Assembly: GCF_032062135.1 (NCBI RefSeq)
Contig: NC_092861.1
Span: forward strand, 59,760,499-59,824,498
Direction: 5' to 3'
DNA from: Pyxicephalus adspersus
Taxonomy: Eukaryota; Chordata; Amphibia; Anura; Pyxicephalidae
Length of the DNA stretch: 64,000 nucleotides
The position numbers and the translations under genes are program-made. Under the pieces are notes generated by a model that saw only the letters and a list, made by a program, of their open reading frames with translations, was not told where the DNA came from and did not search any database. Below are positions 33,480-47,700 of this stretch, in pieces (positions within the stretch are counted from its first letter, which is position 1; the number at the start of each line of letters is the position of its first letter).

Positions 33480-33634
33480 GAGGCTCCTCTCCCCCTCCCT
33501 CTGTCAGTCATCACCTCAGCCTCACATTGCAGTCACTCACCACCAGTGGCCGGTGAACTACATTTCCCAGCATCCTCTTCGTTCCTGAGCTGTCGCGCGC
33601 CTTCTTTACGCACGCGCATTGCCAGCCGGCCAAC
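33480..33634 (+). promoter_or_regulatory. ABCF3: ABCF3 promoter region, TATA-less and CpG-rich
   Basis: The base composition changes sharply from the AT-rich flank. There is a pyrimidine tract at about 33484-33502, the ZNF143-type site 33557-33575, and ACGCACGCGCAT at about 33608-33619, which resembles an NRF1 site. No TATA box is present. The start codon at 33635 sits in CAACATGGCG, a good initiation context. The transcription start cannot be fixed from sequence. Confidence 0.7.
33557..33575 (+). promoter_or_regulatory. ZNF143/Staf-type binding site (first)
   Basis: ACTACATTTCCCAGCATCC matches the long ACTACA-N-N-N-CCCAG-CAT consensus of the Staf/ZNF143 site. It lies 60 bases upstream of the ABCF3 start codon. 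Confidence 0.75.
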
Positions 33635-36600
33635 ATGGCGACCTTCGTGGAGATTCTGAGGAGCGAGTTCCCGCAGCTGGATGCCGATCTCTTCAAATAC
33701 GTGACTGGTGAGAGAAAGGGCTGGGACCTGGGCTGTACCTGGAGGGGACCCCCAGCCATGTCGGCTCACTGGCCCCGGACATGTATATGACCTGAGGAGC
33801 GGCCGCTTAGCATATCTGAGAATTTCATAGCCGGGACATTGGAGCTCCCAACCATGCGGCCCTTCCTGACTGTGCTTTGCTTTCACACGTATCCAGTCAT
33901 TCGAATCACGGCTGTCGTGACCGACCTACTGCTCTCATGTAGTTGGACTACAAGTCCCAGCATGCCCTTCTATCCATGCTGAAACCTGCAGTCCCATAAA
34001 AGTCTAAGCCACAGGTTGTACAGAGCTGAGTGTAGAACACAGTCATCATTATATTATCACACTTCCTATGTGATTAGGGGCGATGAGCCAAGACAGTGAG
34101 TTCTATTCATTGCTAAATCTTTGTTCATTTCATGATGGTTTTAGATGTGACCAGTCACTGGAGAAATGTATCCAGACTGGTGACATAAATCTGATCTGCA
34201 GCAAGAAATATTATAATGTAAATGGGGAATCATCACACAAATAGAAGATTCACCTAAGGTATCCAATCAGGTGAAAGACTGATTTCTTTTATTCACCTGT
34301 ACAGATATATGTGATTGGATTCCTGATTGTGTGAAGAATCTGAAATGCTTTAGTAAAATAATAAAACGTATTGGATGGCACCATGAACCCTCTGCACTGA
34401 CTGCAGGGATCTATAAATGTGTCACATGTGATCTCTTATAATATCACAATACATTTCATTTCACTCCCGCTCTCTGTATCTTGGTTCCCTGTAGATGTCC
34501 TGGACAGCGGCCGGTCAGACTTTGAATCAGAAGATGACTTGTTTGAAGCCGTGGGGGAGCTACTACAGGATGTGGCTGGAGATGCAAAAGATGACGATGA
34601 TATCAAAGACATCTGTCAGAGGATGTACAGGACAATGCAGCTGTAAGTGGACCTTAGGGCAAAGACGGACAGGAAAGTCCTGAACGGCAAAATCTAGACA
34701 TAGAACCGCATATGATGAATCTACACGCACTGTTCATGTCTGAAATACCCATTCATTCCAATAGGCCGATACACCTGAGTGTTTTCTTGCGAGCCATACA
34801 AGAACACATCCTGCAGCACATGCAAAGTGTTAAAATGCCCATCAAATAGCCTAAAAATGAACCTTTTGTAATGAATGGGCCTTTATGGGTGTTTTATTCT
34901 ATTCTATTTTTTCTCTGACACATTCGTCAGTTTAAAATGCCTTTATAAACGTTTAGAAACTTCCACAAAAGCTTTAAACCTGACAGTAACCTTGTAACTT
35001 TTTTTTTTTTTTATTTTGCTAAGGGAAAATCATAAAGATCCTTCACAAGGTCGGGTGTTGCTTGAGGCTCCAATACAATTGTCCCAGATTACTGAATATG
35101 GTAAGAGTTAGTATACCCCGTTGTCTGTGTGATTTACTTGTAAAGCACATTTCTGTTCAGGTAAGGGAATGGTGACATTCAAAGTTGATATTGTGTGTAG
35201 CTGGATCAATGTCCACTATGGTTAACCAGGCTTTGGTTTTTTTTTGTTTTTTTTTACGAAGGCCATAAAGAAGTCTTGTTTTGATGGTTGTTCTGGGGTA
35301 AGATGATACCAGGAAGATTTTTCTCACATTTTTCGCACAGTGGGGATTTATGTTACTGATTTTAAGCCAGGGTGCCAATCACTCTATTGTTCATTTGTAA
35401 CGCATGTGATTCTTGTCTTGTTTTCTAGAAGTTGACCCTCAGATTTTAAATGTCTTGCTAATGAAGAAGGGCCACGGCTCGGTAAGATTGTGCTTTCATA
35501 TTAACCCGATGTGGACATTTGTCCTACACACCCCCAAAACAACTTTATTGAGGTACACATGATGTGTGTGGTATATACTTTCTTCCTTCTGCTGTTTTCT
35601 ACTTTGCCACCAGTTCCAAGCTTTCCAAAAAGGATCATTCCAGAGGTGCGGTAAACCACAGCAGTTTATCACACACTTAAGCAGACTCCTAACAGCTTTC
35701 AATTAACCATATGGGTGCATTAATTTTCATGTGGTTGCATTCAGTTTGCAATGGTTTGTGGTACAGTTCTTGGATGTGACATGTAACTTTTGGCCACCCT
35801 GAAATGGCCAGGCACCTCCATTGACTCAAATGCGGACGTGTTCCAACCACAGTGAGCTGCAGTTGCTGCTAGAACAGTGGTGCCCAACTAAATTTTGGTG
35901 GTTTGTGACTCTGGTCAGTGCACCCCCCAGTGGGGTCAGGAGAAGGACCCCGCTTGTGGGGGACACCAGCCAGAGCCGCTGACCATGTCTCCCATATGCA
36001 TCGCACGCACAGGGTAGTGGGCGGGTTGTGTCTCTGGCTCAGACTTGTGATGGGAGAATGCTAGGGTTCTGGCATCATGACGTCATCCTGGGGGAAGTTT
36101 GTTCCTGTTTGAGTGACACTTGGCTCCCCGTGCATACGTGGTCTGGAGTCCGTGAATTTAGTGGTCCGTGACGTCCAAAAGGTTGCAACCACTGTGTTTG
36201 AGGACTTCAAAAGGCCCATAATGTCTTGCAGTGCAATGAACTGCAACAACATGAAAAATCAATTTCCTATTACTTGTTAAATAAATAATAAATTGACCTG
36301 TTTATTCCAAAAGGGGGCTGGAATCTGACATGTGCAATGGTCCCACACGATGAATTGATGAATCCCTGCTTGTCAATCCAGTGGAAGATTGCACAGTGGG
36401 GTGCCACTTGCTCATTTCTCCCCTTAACTCCCTATAGAACAAAATGGTGCTAGTTTGTTCTTCTGTCACTAGAAACAATCGCAAAGGATTTCTGTCGACA
36501 ATCATTTAATGTTCATCAATTATCTGTACAAGACTTTAAGCTGCAAAATGATTTATCCTGGCTTATGATATATGTAAATTGGACTCCATTCCTAAATCTT

Positions 36601-39600
36601 GTCTAGCCAATTCAAAACTTATTAAAACAAATGTTGCACTTTTAGGTTGTGTTACCATTCAGGCCTGTTTATATATTTTGTTTGGAATGTATTCCATATT
36701 TTGATGTGTTATCTTATATTTAAAAAGGTCTCTGTAGTGGCAAGGCCTTTACAAATAGGGTTTGTGGGTCTTTTATTATTTTGCCTTGGAGCCCTGACAT
36801 ATGTAGATACACCTCTACCTAGGAATATCTAGTCTTCTTTCCCCTTGCTTGTCCAGCAATAATATTAATTTTAGATTGGTAAGCCTTTCACTCTTCACAG
36901 TACATTTAATATGGTTTGTATTACTGCCATTTTTTATGTCTGAACTTCCCTGTAGGTCATAAACTAGTGCAACCATATTCTTCCAGATAAAATTGTTGGT
37001 TTATGACCTTTTTTCATTTCTTGTTTTTCCATAGACTGTTAATGTGAAGAAGCTGGAAAAGGCTGAAGCTAAACTAAAGTCTAAGCAAGAAAAGCGAACT
37101 GAACGTGACTCACAGAAAGGCAGTGGAAATGTGTAAGTGAGAAGAAATTATCTTTATGTGCTAAAGGACAAGCAAACATAACAGTGTGTTAACAATCCAA
37201 GCATAAGGTGCTTGACCCAGTCCAAATATGCATCCTTGGTTTATCTTTAAAGCATCCAAGAATCCCTAAATCCTAAAAATACTTGTTTATTCAAAGATCA
37301 ACCATAATATCTATTGGTAAATTGTTTACTGTCACCTTGCTTCTTTCACACTTTAGATTCCTGATGCATTTTCAATAAGATTGGCAGACTTTGTGAACAA
37401 GTTGAATGTGTGGGATAAGGCAGGACCCTGCTCACTCTAGTGAATTCTTCTCTGAATTCAGGACCAGAGAGTTTTGCCAAGAGCAGAAAGTGTTCCCCCA
37501 GATAGGGTAGGGGGGAGGACACAAGTGTGTAAAATATTCCAAACCTGGAGTTGGGCTTTAAAAGTAAACGGGATGACTGCAGCATTCACCTGGACATGCA
37601 TGGGGTACAGGAAATTAGTTTTCCATTGCTGACCCCTTCTCCTTGCTGTCTAGATTGCATGATGTCCAAACTGAATATATAGCCTCCGTATTATTGCCAA
37701 TATAGGATTGTAAAATTGTTAATGGCCTATCTAAATTGCTTATGTAAAGGTTAACACTTTTAACCTACAGAGTCATGGAAGAGGCTTCTGCCAGTCAGGC
37801 TGCCAGTAAGAAGGAAAATCGAATGGAGTCCAGTGGCAAGAACAAGTCATATGATGTTCGAATTGAAAACTTTGATGTTTCATTTGGAGAAAGGTTTGTT
37901 ACTAGGAAAAAGGATTTGTTTTTTAGGTTTATTATTCATTGTATATTATCAGAAGAACCCCACATAACTCATTTCACAAAATCACATCCTTTGTTTTCAA
38001 GCAGTCCACGTAATTGAAAATAAAGCAAAAAATCTTGACATGATGGTAAAAATGTAGTCAAGATGAGCCTGGTATTCCTGAAGGCAACATTTCGTTTCAG
38101 GTCCAGGAGATTCTGATGAAAGTATTTCTCTTCTGCTTTGTGTAAGGTTAATTCACTTAAAATAGATTGTAAATTTAAAAAGAAATCGAGTTGATGGAAC
38201 AATGTCTTAACAATATAACTGAGGATCCCTAGAAGAACATGTTATTGATATATGTGCATATTATTTTCCAAAGCTGGGTACTGTGACTCAGCACTAAATA
38301 TGTAGCTTTAAGTTTAGTGCATGTTAATAATTCCACAATAATGTTAATAATTCCATAAGATATTAGGCAGCTGAAGGTCCCACAACCTTACTGAAGCAGA
38401 AGTTGTATTCTTTTATTCTGACTAGCTGTATCCTTCAGACCTCAAAGTGGAGATTCATACAGCCCCTGCACCAACCTATAGCGTTTCAGGTAAAATCACA
38501 GAAAAATCAATTTTTTTAAATAGTATGCAATGCTTTTTTTTCCCATGAACAGTTTTGCATCTACCAGGGGAGAAGCAAATGGGAATACTATGTCACTTTT
38601 GTGGCAGCCCTGTCTCCCAGGGTCGCTGGCATTGCATCTAAGATTGTGGTTCCCAGCAGCACTTTCATTGATATTTTGATGTTTACTCAGAGGAAGGTTT
38701 TTACAGGTGTATAACAAAAAAGTTAGAAGCACATATAATCTTGAGGGAAGGTTGAAATAAATGGTCTGGCAACAGGGTGCTTTTATAAATAAATAAGTAT
38801 TTTAAAAGCTGAAGAGAGAAAAAACTATCAAGATATTCCTCTGGTCATCTCCAGCCTGGTGCTAAACACTTATGTTCCTGCCTTTTTTTTATAAACATAC
38901 TATATTCCAACAAAGTTTTAATTTTAGTATTATTGGGTGCAGTTGGGCTTTAAAGTGTTCTGTAGACCTCTTTTTTGGAATCTTTCTAATGGTTGTAAAA
39001 TCTATTTTCTGTTTAATAGAGTCCTACTGACAGGTGCAGAGTTGCATTTGGCATCAGGTCGCCGATATGGTTTGGTTGGCAGAAATGGCCTGGGTAAAAC
39101 AACTTTACTGAAGATGCTTGCTTGTCGTAGCCTTCATGTTCCATCACATATCAGTATCCTGCATGTGGAACAAGAGGTTGCTGGTGATGACACCCCAGCA
39201 TTGCAAAGTGTATTGGAATGTGATACTTTACGTGAGAGTCTTCTAAAGGAGGAGAAAGAACTGAATGCAAGGATCAGTGCTGGGAAGTAAGTTCAAGGGA
39301 ATGGTTTGTTTAAAATGCAAAAGTGTTGTACAATGCTACGGCTTAAATAATAAAGCTTTAATTTTTCTGTTTTTTTACTTTTACATAGATTTGTTTTCTC
39401 CTGAATAAGTTTCTAGTTTGTAATCTTGATTTACGCGCACTTGGTCAGGGACTTGCAAAGTAGTAAGAAAAAATCAGCAAAGAGTCAAATATTCCATCAT
39501 TTTCAAAGTAAAATTTGTCAACAGCATTTTAGATTTTCCTATTAAAGGTTTCCTTTTATTCATTCATAATCAATAGCTTGCTGTCTTGCAAGACCCATTT

Positions 39601-42600
39601 GTAGCAAGCGTTATATAAATGCTGTTTATCAGTGTTAATGATATGTTCATACTGATAGTTATTAGAAAAAAAATATTTAGTTTGCTATATATTGCTATAC
39701 TTGTATTTTTAGTCATTTCATTATAATGGTTCCCTATAACAAGTATAATTAAAGGAAATATATGTTAATCTTAAACTTGGTTTATGCTTGAGACCCCTAC
39801 TTGTACTGCTTCTGATGTCCCAGGCTCGGCTGCAGTGTCCTTTTCTCATTTGACTATTCTGGGAAATCTGTGTAACCTGTCCACTCAGAAATAGTATTTT
39901 TTATATCAGATTTAAAAAATCTGAGCGAAAAAATAGACTGAAAACCCTTTAAGAGGTCAACATGTTGGTCTCAGAATGAAGATATTACTCAGACATAAGT
40001 CGAGTGACCCCACAACCTATGGCATAAAATCCATGAATTTTTGGCATCACAGGATCAATTTTTTTAAATTTTTTACAGCTATGGTAATGGTTTTTATAAT
40101 TGTTGTAAACAGCGTATGGATTATAACTTTTATTGTAAGCATATGTTTTGGGAGCAAAGCCCCTTTTAAATGTACATACATTTGTTTTTTGTGTATCTTC
40201 AGGGGAGATGGTACGGAGAGTCTTCGTCTATCAGAGATATATGGCAAACTAGAGGAAATTGAAGCAGACAAAGCACCAGCCAGGTACTGTCTAATATCTT
40301 ATGTTCCCTCACAATAATTTTTATACAGTATAATCTTATTGATTTCTTTCAATTTAGAGCCTCTGTGATTCTCGCTGGTTTGGGATTCAAACATTCTATG
40401 CAACAGCAATTGACAAAGTAAGTGGATGCTTTCAATGAAATTCAGTCAGCTAATGTAATGCTCCTATTGATCTTCCATACAAGGAACACTCTAGGCATAA
40501 TTCTAAATTTAGTACCAGAATCATTTAATATAAATCTGACGCTCAGTCAGACCTACTTGAGGGAGCTTTCCCAAACCTATGTTGGATGAATATTATATAT
40601 TTTTTTTTTAAAAGCTTACTGTTTTGTTTTTTCCCACAAAGTAGTTACAGATCTTAAGGTCAAATAAGAGGCACCAGTTTTAGCAGAATCTCCTACTCAG
40701 GGTCCCCTTTTTCTAAAAAAAATGGTCTTGAACTTTACTTGAATTCAGATATGGTAGTAATGCAGTGTAAAGTATTCAATATTTTATATATCTATTTTTT
40801 TAACTGTGGACATTAGGCATGCTACAGACAGAAAAAAGGGAACATGCAGTATGTCATGTATGCACTGCTGCTGCTTCCGCTTGCACTTGCTGTCATTTGA
40901 TAGCTGGGAGTAAAGACGGGTTTAGAACTGCCTTGGGATTGAGTGATCCAATGCAGCTGGCACCCAGCTAGTCACTCACACAGTAACCAGGGTCTGCACA
41001 TTTGACAGCTGGTGGCAAGTGGGCTGTACTAATACCACACCCAATACCATGAAACCTGTTTCCAGAGGCAGCAGTTCCCTGTAACTAACTCCAGCACTTG
41101 CCTGGCAGCACTGGTTTAAAAAGAGCCATCCTTTGCACAGGCGACAGCTGGTAGCAGTGAGTTTTAGTGCCTATTCCTTTCATATGGAATGTTTAAAAAA
41201 AAATACTATTTTTTTTTTTCCGTTAGTATTTGGATTTTTTTGTTTTTATCCCTTCTGCTTTTAGATTATTTTTTAAATGTTATTTTTAAAGCATACCTAA
41301 ACTCAAAAAACAAAAAACTGTTGGGAGGTGTACTAACTGACAAAAAAGACATCCAACAAACTCCCTTCCTCCTGGTAGCTTTTTGTTCAAGCTCTATACG
41401 GTACGAGCACATGTGCCATGTAGTTTAGAGCTCATGACAAATTAACGCCCTCGCACATGCATTCATTGACTGAAAAGGATTGCAGTCTTCACTGAAATCC
41501 GCTGTGAAGGTGGCGCCTTCCTAGGATGCAGTGACGACAGATACCCTGCTCACTGATGCTCACCACCCACAGAGTTTAGTTCCGCTTTAAACAGGATAAA
41601 TTATGAAATAAAATGTATGATCAAAGTAGAAAGACAGGATTTCCTCTACTAAGAAAAAATGCACTATCTGCTGTAATGGCTCCTTCTTGTCTGGATCATT
41701 GAATCCTTTTTTTTCTGCTGTCAGGGAGTTTTCCGGTGGGTGGCGCATGAGGCTGGCATTGGCTCGTGCCCTTTTTGCACGGTAAGTGTTTATTTTTTTA
41801 AGTAAAATATGTATTTGTGCTAAATTAAATTCTATAGATTTGCTTATAGTATTTATTTTGTTTTTGCAGACCAGATCTGTTATTGCTTGATGGTAAGTAT
41901 TCTAGACTCATATTGATACTACAATATAATGTTCGTGACACAAGTCATCAAAGGTTTTATGCACAAACCAGAGTCGGCTCAGTCAGAATTGAGTTTATTT
42001 CAAAAGTGTTTTGGATGGTGTATGGCGGTTGCTAGAGCAATCCCACTCTATCACATGCTTCATGCCGATAGTAACCATAAGTCCAGCTAATTAAACCACC
42101 AGACATAATTTTACTAACCTTTGTTCCTAATTTACAAAGAGCCTACAAACATGTTGGATGTGCGAGCCATTTTGTGGTTGGAGAACTATTTGCAGGTCTG
42201 TATACTAACCAATCGCTGATTGAGTTTTAGAGCAAGTCTTTGAATTTCTGTAATGTATCTTCTTAAACTCTTTTTCAGACATGGCCCTCAACTATCTTAG
42301 TAGTTTCCCACGACCGTAATTTCCTGAATGCAGTGGCCACAGACATTGTGCATCTTCATAGCCAGCGGTTGGAGGGATACCGTGGAAATTTTGAGAGCTT
42401 CCTAAAAACAAAGGAAGAGCGTCTAAAGAACCAGCAGAGAGAGTTTGAGGCACAGCAGCAGTATCGAGAACATATACAAGTAATGCTGCACACTTTAAAT
42501 AACTTTAAAAAAATTTAATTTTTAGAACATACTGGGGAATTAACCTACTTTTTACATCTCTCTGATATTTTGGTGGCGAAATACTTGTGCTTACATTCTT

Positions 42601-45600
42601 ATGGCTGTATACTAATTGTGGCAATTATGATAGGTCGCATCTACCTTTTATGTTTTATGTAATACATGATGATGGCTACAGCATAGGAGTTAGATCTCCC
42701 AATAGGACGCAGAGCCATTGCTTTTAGATCCATCCATGAGAAACCATTGGGTGACTCCATATTTGTTCAGTATAGCACATTAGGTTGAATTTGTTCTTTA
42801 AAGGAAATGTACTAAAAGAAATATGGGGCCTGCCATGTTAATTTATTAAAAATGTCTTTTTCCTGCAGGTTTTTTTCATCATAACACTGTTCTGTAATTG
42901 TTACAGGTATTTATAGATCGTTTTCGGTACAATGCCAACCGGGCCTCCCAGGTGCAGAGTAAGCTGAAACTGTTGGAGAAACTGTAAGTTTTATAATATA
43001 ACCGATTTGGAGTTATTGTGAATGATCATCAAGGTAACATAATTATTTGTTTATTTTTAGGCCTGAACTAAAACCTGTAGATAAGGAAACTGAAGTGATA
43101 ATAAGGTAAAGATGTTAAAAAATAAGCATAATTACAAGCAAATTTGAAGCAATATTTTCTGATAGTTTACATGTTTATGATTTGCTAAGGTTCCCTGATG
43201 GGTTTGAGAAGTTTTCACCTCCAATTCTACAGTTGGATGAAGTTGATTTCTGGTATTCATCAGAACACCCGATCTTTAAGAAACTTTCAGCATCTGCAGA
43301 CCTGGATTCACGAATCTGTGTGGTAGGTTCTGATATGTCTCCTTTAAAGAATTTTAATAATAAGCTCATAGCCAAAAGTATGAAATGTTCTATTTTTATG
43401 TTTCAGGTTGGTGAGAATGGAGCAGGAAAATCCACAATGTTAAAGCTGCTGATGGGTGAGCTGTCTCCTGTCCTTGGAATTCGACATGCACATAGGTGAG
43501 CTGTGATAGAAACATTCATCATCTTATCTGATAACACTTTTGGGAAAGCAGTATCTAGTAGATAAATGAAATGAAACTGAGATACTCTTTAAAAATTTGC
43601 ACTGCTGCTTTGTCACATTTATTTTTTATTTATTTTTTGTTATACCTTTAGGAATCTGAAGATTGGTTACTTTAGTCAGCATCATGTGGATCAGCTGGAT
43701 CTTAACATTAGTGCAGTAGAGCTTCTAGCAAAACGCTTTCCAGGTATGAAAAAATGATATACCAATATTCGTCTGTTCTAAAAATAATTTAAGGAGGGTC
43801 CAGTTATCTTTTCTGACAAGACATTGTTCTAGTCCCCAACTGGTCATTTTGTATGTCCGGGTAATGTCCAAAAACAGCATTATGCACTTTTACATGCACC
43901 ATTTTGCATTTTAACATACTTTAAACCTTTTGACGTTCATTTTTATTGATTTTAGTGGAAACCTCTAACAAATATGCAAAGGTGTGACCCCTTTCATGTG
44001 AAAAATAAAAGAATATTTCATTGTAAACATTTTACCATATTTGTTGTCCTTGATTTCCATTCTGTACATTGATGATTGTCATATCTTATCCTCCATAGGT
44101 AAAACAGAAGAGGAGTACCGCCACCAACTTGGCAGCTATGGGATCTCTGGTGAACTTGCAGTGCGGCCGGTGGTCAGTCTGTCTGGAGGCCAGAAAAGTC
44201 GTGTTGCCTTTGCCCAAATGACTATGCCCTGGTAAGAAAATGTTAGATCTTTATGCAAATCATTATAAAACTTCTGTTTTTTTTTTAGCATTTCCTATGC
44301 GTTTTTCTTTCAGTCCAAACTTCTACATTCTTGATGAGCCAACGAATCACCTTGATATGGAGACGATCGAAGCTTTAGGTCGAGCGCTAAACAAATTCCG
44401 GGTAAATTATTTATTTTTTTAAAGTTTTTGTGGCTTTATAGACTAAGTAATGCTTTCTTTGTGAACTTTAAAAATATGTTTTTCAACTTGGATATGGAAA
44501 TGACAAGACCCCATTAAAGTGGAACTAAAGTCAAAAACTGAAGATTTGCCATGTTGTTCCTAAACAGCACACGTCAACAACTTACCTTTTTATTTTAAAT
44601 ATATCCTGGTAAACGGCAGTGTAGTTTCTAGTATGTGATGTTGCCTAGGCCCTGCTGAAACTACAACCTTCAAAACATCTGTCTGCAGTGTGAGCTATAT
44701 GGTACTGCTGCCTCTGACTGCCAGTCTAGGGCAATTTAGGTCATTAATGGGAAAATCATAGGTAATACTGGTGATTAGTTTTGTCCTTTTTGAGGACAGC
44801 ATCCAAAGTTTCCTCATAGTACAGACTGGTCTTTATCTGAGATGAATGGTGAATGGGGAGAATATAGGTATGGTGTGCATGTGTAATGTAGAAATTTGGG
44901 GAGGGGGGAGGGGGGGGACCTGGCTGCTAAATGTATTTTCTTAATACCTATGTTTACTGAACTGGCATTGTTGAACAACGATTTACAAACCTTGGTAACA
45001 ATTATACAGTCACTGCTCCAGGGGGATGTTCATTAAGTAGTTTTACTTAATTGCAAGAAAAAACAAATCTGACATGACACAAAATTATTTAATTTAACAG
45101 CTGAACATGTTCACATTCTAAAGCATACCTCCAAAAATGAAATGACCATATTGTAATTATTGGCACATATTGTAAATGGGTAAAAAGGATAGTGGTTGCA
45201 TACTTTTTGTCAGGGGTTTTATGTTCTTGGTATAAAACTTGAAATGGCTTAAAACAGTAAACATATGTTGAATAGCTTCTGGTGGGTAAATCGATCACTA
45301 GCTTTCTATGACTCCACTTAAGAACTCGAGCAGCAAGCCATCTGCTTTTCATGGTTTATCCCATTAGCGTCCTGTTTCAACAATATCAGTTTTTGGCTAG
45401 CCACCAGCCTAATTGTATTTGTTTATAGTTATTTTGCTATTCATTCTAATTTTTGCAGGGAGGAGTAATCCTGGTATCCCACGATGAGCGCTTTATTCGC
45501 CTGGTTTGTCAAGAGTTGTGGGTCTGTGAAAACGGAGGCATAACCCGAATAGAAGGAGGTTTTGATGAGTACCGTGACATCCTGCAGGAACAGTTCCGAA

Positions 45601-45617
45601 AAGAAGGCTTTTTATAA
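33635..45617 (+). CDS. ABCF3: ATP-binding cassette sub-family F member 3, complete coding region
   Basis: Soluble twin-ATPase ABC protein without membrane segments, linked to translation and antiviral functions in mammals and related to yeast GCN20. Exons: 33635-33707, 34495-34642, 35024-35100, 35429-35481, 37035-37132, 37771-37893, 39020-39286, 40203-40283, 40358-40417, 41725-41781, 41870-41892, 42140-42195, 42279-42479, 42907-42983, 43061-43105, 43190-43322, 43407-43495, 43652-43743, 44099-44231, 44314-44401, 45459-45617. All are GT-AG with phases closing to 710 residues (human about 709). First cassette: Walker A GRNGLGKT (211-218), signature FSGGW (329-333), Walker B LLLLDEP (349-355). 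Second cassette: Walker A GENGAGKS (526-533), signature LSGGQ (612-616), Walker B YILDEP (633-638). The charged linker region between them and the N-terminal region are present. Exon 11 is only 23 nt. Nothing is broken. Confidence 0.98.
33947..33966 (+). promoter_or_regulatory. ZNF143/Staf-type binding site (second), in ABCF3 intron 1
   Basis: ACTACAAGTCCCAGCATGCC is an even closer match to the Staf/ZNF143 consensus. It stands 390 bases downstream of the first site in the same orientation. Confidence 0.8.
35875..36194. mobile_element. hAT-like MITE in ABCF3 intron 4
   Basis: The left end CAGTGGTGCCCAAC and right end GGTTGCAACCACTG are inverted partners. The interior is GC-rich and non-coding. 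The 8 bases outside each end match only in part (TGCTAGAA / TGTTTGAG), so the target duplication is decayed or absent. Confidence 0.65.
41286..41590. mobile_element. TTAA-flanked MITE in ABCF3 intron 9
   Basis: TTAA stands at 41286-41289 and 41587-41590. The left end AGCATACCTAAACTC and right end GAGTTTAGTTCCGCT pair at 12 of 15 positions. TTAA duplications are typical of piggyBac and Kolobok elements. A related left end (TTAAAGTGGAACTAAAGTC) is at 44514 in intron 20 without a clear partner. Confidence 0.7.
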
Positions 45618-46436
45618 ATCAAATTATGCAGGAGTGTGTCACTGCTCTTGTTGGTGTCCTCAGCTTTGCGGGTTTCCTGTGCACATTGTCGCATACCTCA
45701 GTATGTGATAGTACTTGACCCTCCATCAAGTCAGAAGGAGCCTGTAGCGAAGACTATTTGTAAGATTCAAAGGAAGGTTTTAAGGAAGCGATGGAAGCCA
45801 AGCAGAGATAAGATTTGTGAAACAATTCTGCACATTATTTTTTAGTTACTACAAAATGAAGGCAGTTGTCCCAAACATATTTTTGTTGTATAGCTCTTTT
45901 CTATTATACCATCTTAAAAGGTTTGCCTGTATATTTTGGCAATAATACTACCGTCCTTCTCATGCTGACAGATGGGGGGGGGTTAGGCTAATCAAAGTAT
46001 ATTTAGAAAAAAATCTGGAGAACACATAATTTACTTTTGTAACACTTCTTTTTTTTTTTTTTTATTATTTTTTTTTTTTTTACCTGTTAAAATGGCCTTT
46101 TCCCAGCATTCTGTTGCTGCCATCTCCTTTCATCAATGCAAATCTTGCCAAAGGGACCCAAGCACAAAGCTATAAGTTTAAGGCAGGAAAATAGGCAGCC
46201 TCACTGTCTACTATTGTTCCTTCCTTTATGCAAGTGCAGAAGTGATGACTGCAGAGTCATTATGCTGTTATACACTTTAATAATTTATTACCCCATTTTG
46301 TAACTAGTTTACAGCCTGACAATATATATATTTTACTCTACCAACATTTGTTATTAAAACCTCAATAATTTGTCTATTGGTGTCTAGTCATACCTATAAG
46401 ATGTAAAAAAAAAAGTGGTTTACAGTAAAATATATT
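45618..46436 (+). other. ABCF3 3' UTR and flank
   Basis: No canonical AATAAA is close to the stop codon, so the transcript end is unresolved. T-rich runs occur at about 46048-46081. Confidence 0.4.
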
Positions 46437-46690
46437 ATTTATTAATATGTATTTTTTTATAGCGCCACCTTATTATGTAGCGCTTTGCAAAGTCAAACAC
46501 CATGTACAGAGGAACTCGTTATCCCTGCTGTAGTCAAAGTCCACAATCCATTACATAGTATACAATCTTTTTATTTTTGGTGTGAGGTTTAATCAATGTG
46601 TATGTTTTTGGGACATGGGAGGAAACGGGAGTGCCTGGAAGAAACCTGTGCAGACACTGGGAGAATGTGGTGTCCTGGCTGTGATTTAGG
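46437..46690 (-). mobile_element. V-SINE-like copy, diverged, reverse orientation
   Basis: Tail TTATAGCGCCACCTTATTA (reverse), core GGGAGGAAACGGGAGTGCC (reverse), and a degraded head. Confidence 0.75.
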
Positions 46691-47561
46691 CTGCATAGAT
46701 ACGTCAAAGCCACTGATTTACTGTGTCCATAACAGAGTAGAAGAATTTGACCTAAATAATAACATTTATATTTAAAATGAAGCATACCATGTATGAATGT
46801 CAAGAGGTATACTGTAAAATTCTGCTTTTTCCAACTCAACTTGATCTGTCTTGCCATTATATATGAAGTAGATTTTAGGTTAAAAAATATATATAATAGT
46901 GGAATAATACTTTAAAGATATTTAACATCATAATTTTTCTGGAAAGTTGTCCAGTAGTGTTTTAATTGATTATACTTACCACAAGTACAAATTATGTTTG
47001 TTTTATGTAAGGCCCAAATGTTACACTGTGTTACCCAATACTGCCAATGTCATTTTTTTTTGTACTGCAAATCTTTGATTAGTGATTTATGTAAATTAAC
47101 ATTAGGATGTCTTGAATTTGTCTCTTATCTTGCCATGTGAATCAGAAATTGAGATTTGTATTATTGTATAAACGAGATAGGGAAACTTACATTTAATTTC
47201 CCTGTTTGCTACACGTGATAGAATTCTTCACAAATTGTGGTCTCTTGCTAGGAGCCAAGCATCTCTGACCAGTATTAGTTGGTAGGTCAAGTCTTTTTCT
47301 TAGGCTTTCCATAAGCCTTCCAAAGTTCTTCAGCTCCTGCATTGTAGTATATGACAAACTAGGAATTTCATCCTCATTTACTGAATGACTTTCCCTCCAA
47401 AGCAGTAGGGCCGTTGTTGGTCTTCAGTGAACAAAAAAGTGCAGCCAACACCATGCTCAAAATGAATAGCTATCTCTTGCTTCCTAAGTTAACAAATGTT
47501 TCAGATTGTGTAAATAAAAGAGCAAAATCTCCCTATCTTTGTTTGGATGTCTTTATAATTG

Positions 47562-47700
47562 CATAGTATTAAACAGTATTTATATAGTGACAACATAGTC
47601 TGCATTGCTGTACATTAAATAGGGGTGGCAAGTTATGGGCAGATACAAACAATGACACAGGCACGGGAGAGAACCCTGCCAAGAAGATTTGTAAATCATT
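47562..47700 (-). repeat. SINE-tail-sharing interspersed repeat
   Basis: TATTTATATAGTGACAACATA, then GCTGTACATTAAATAGGGG and a GACACAGGCACGGGAGA segment; the same order as 50733-50895. Confidence 0.7.
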
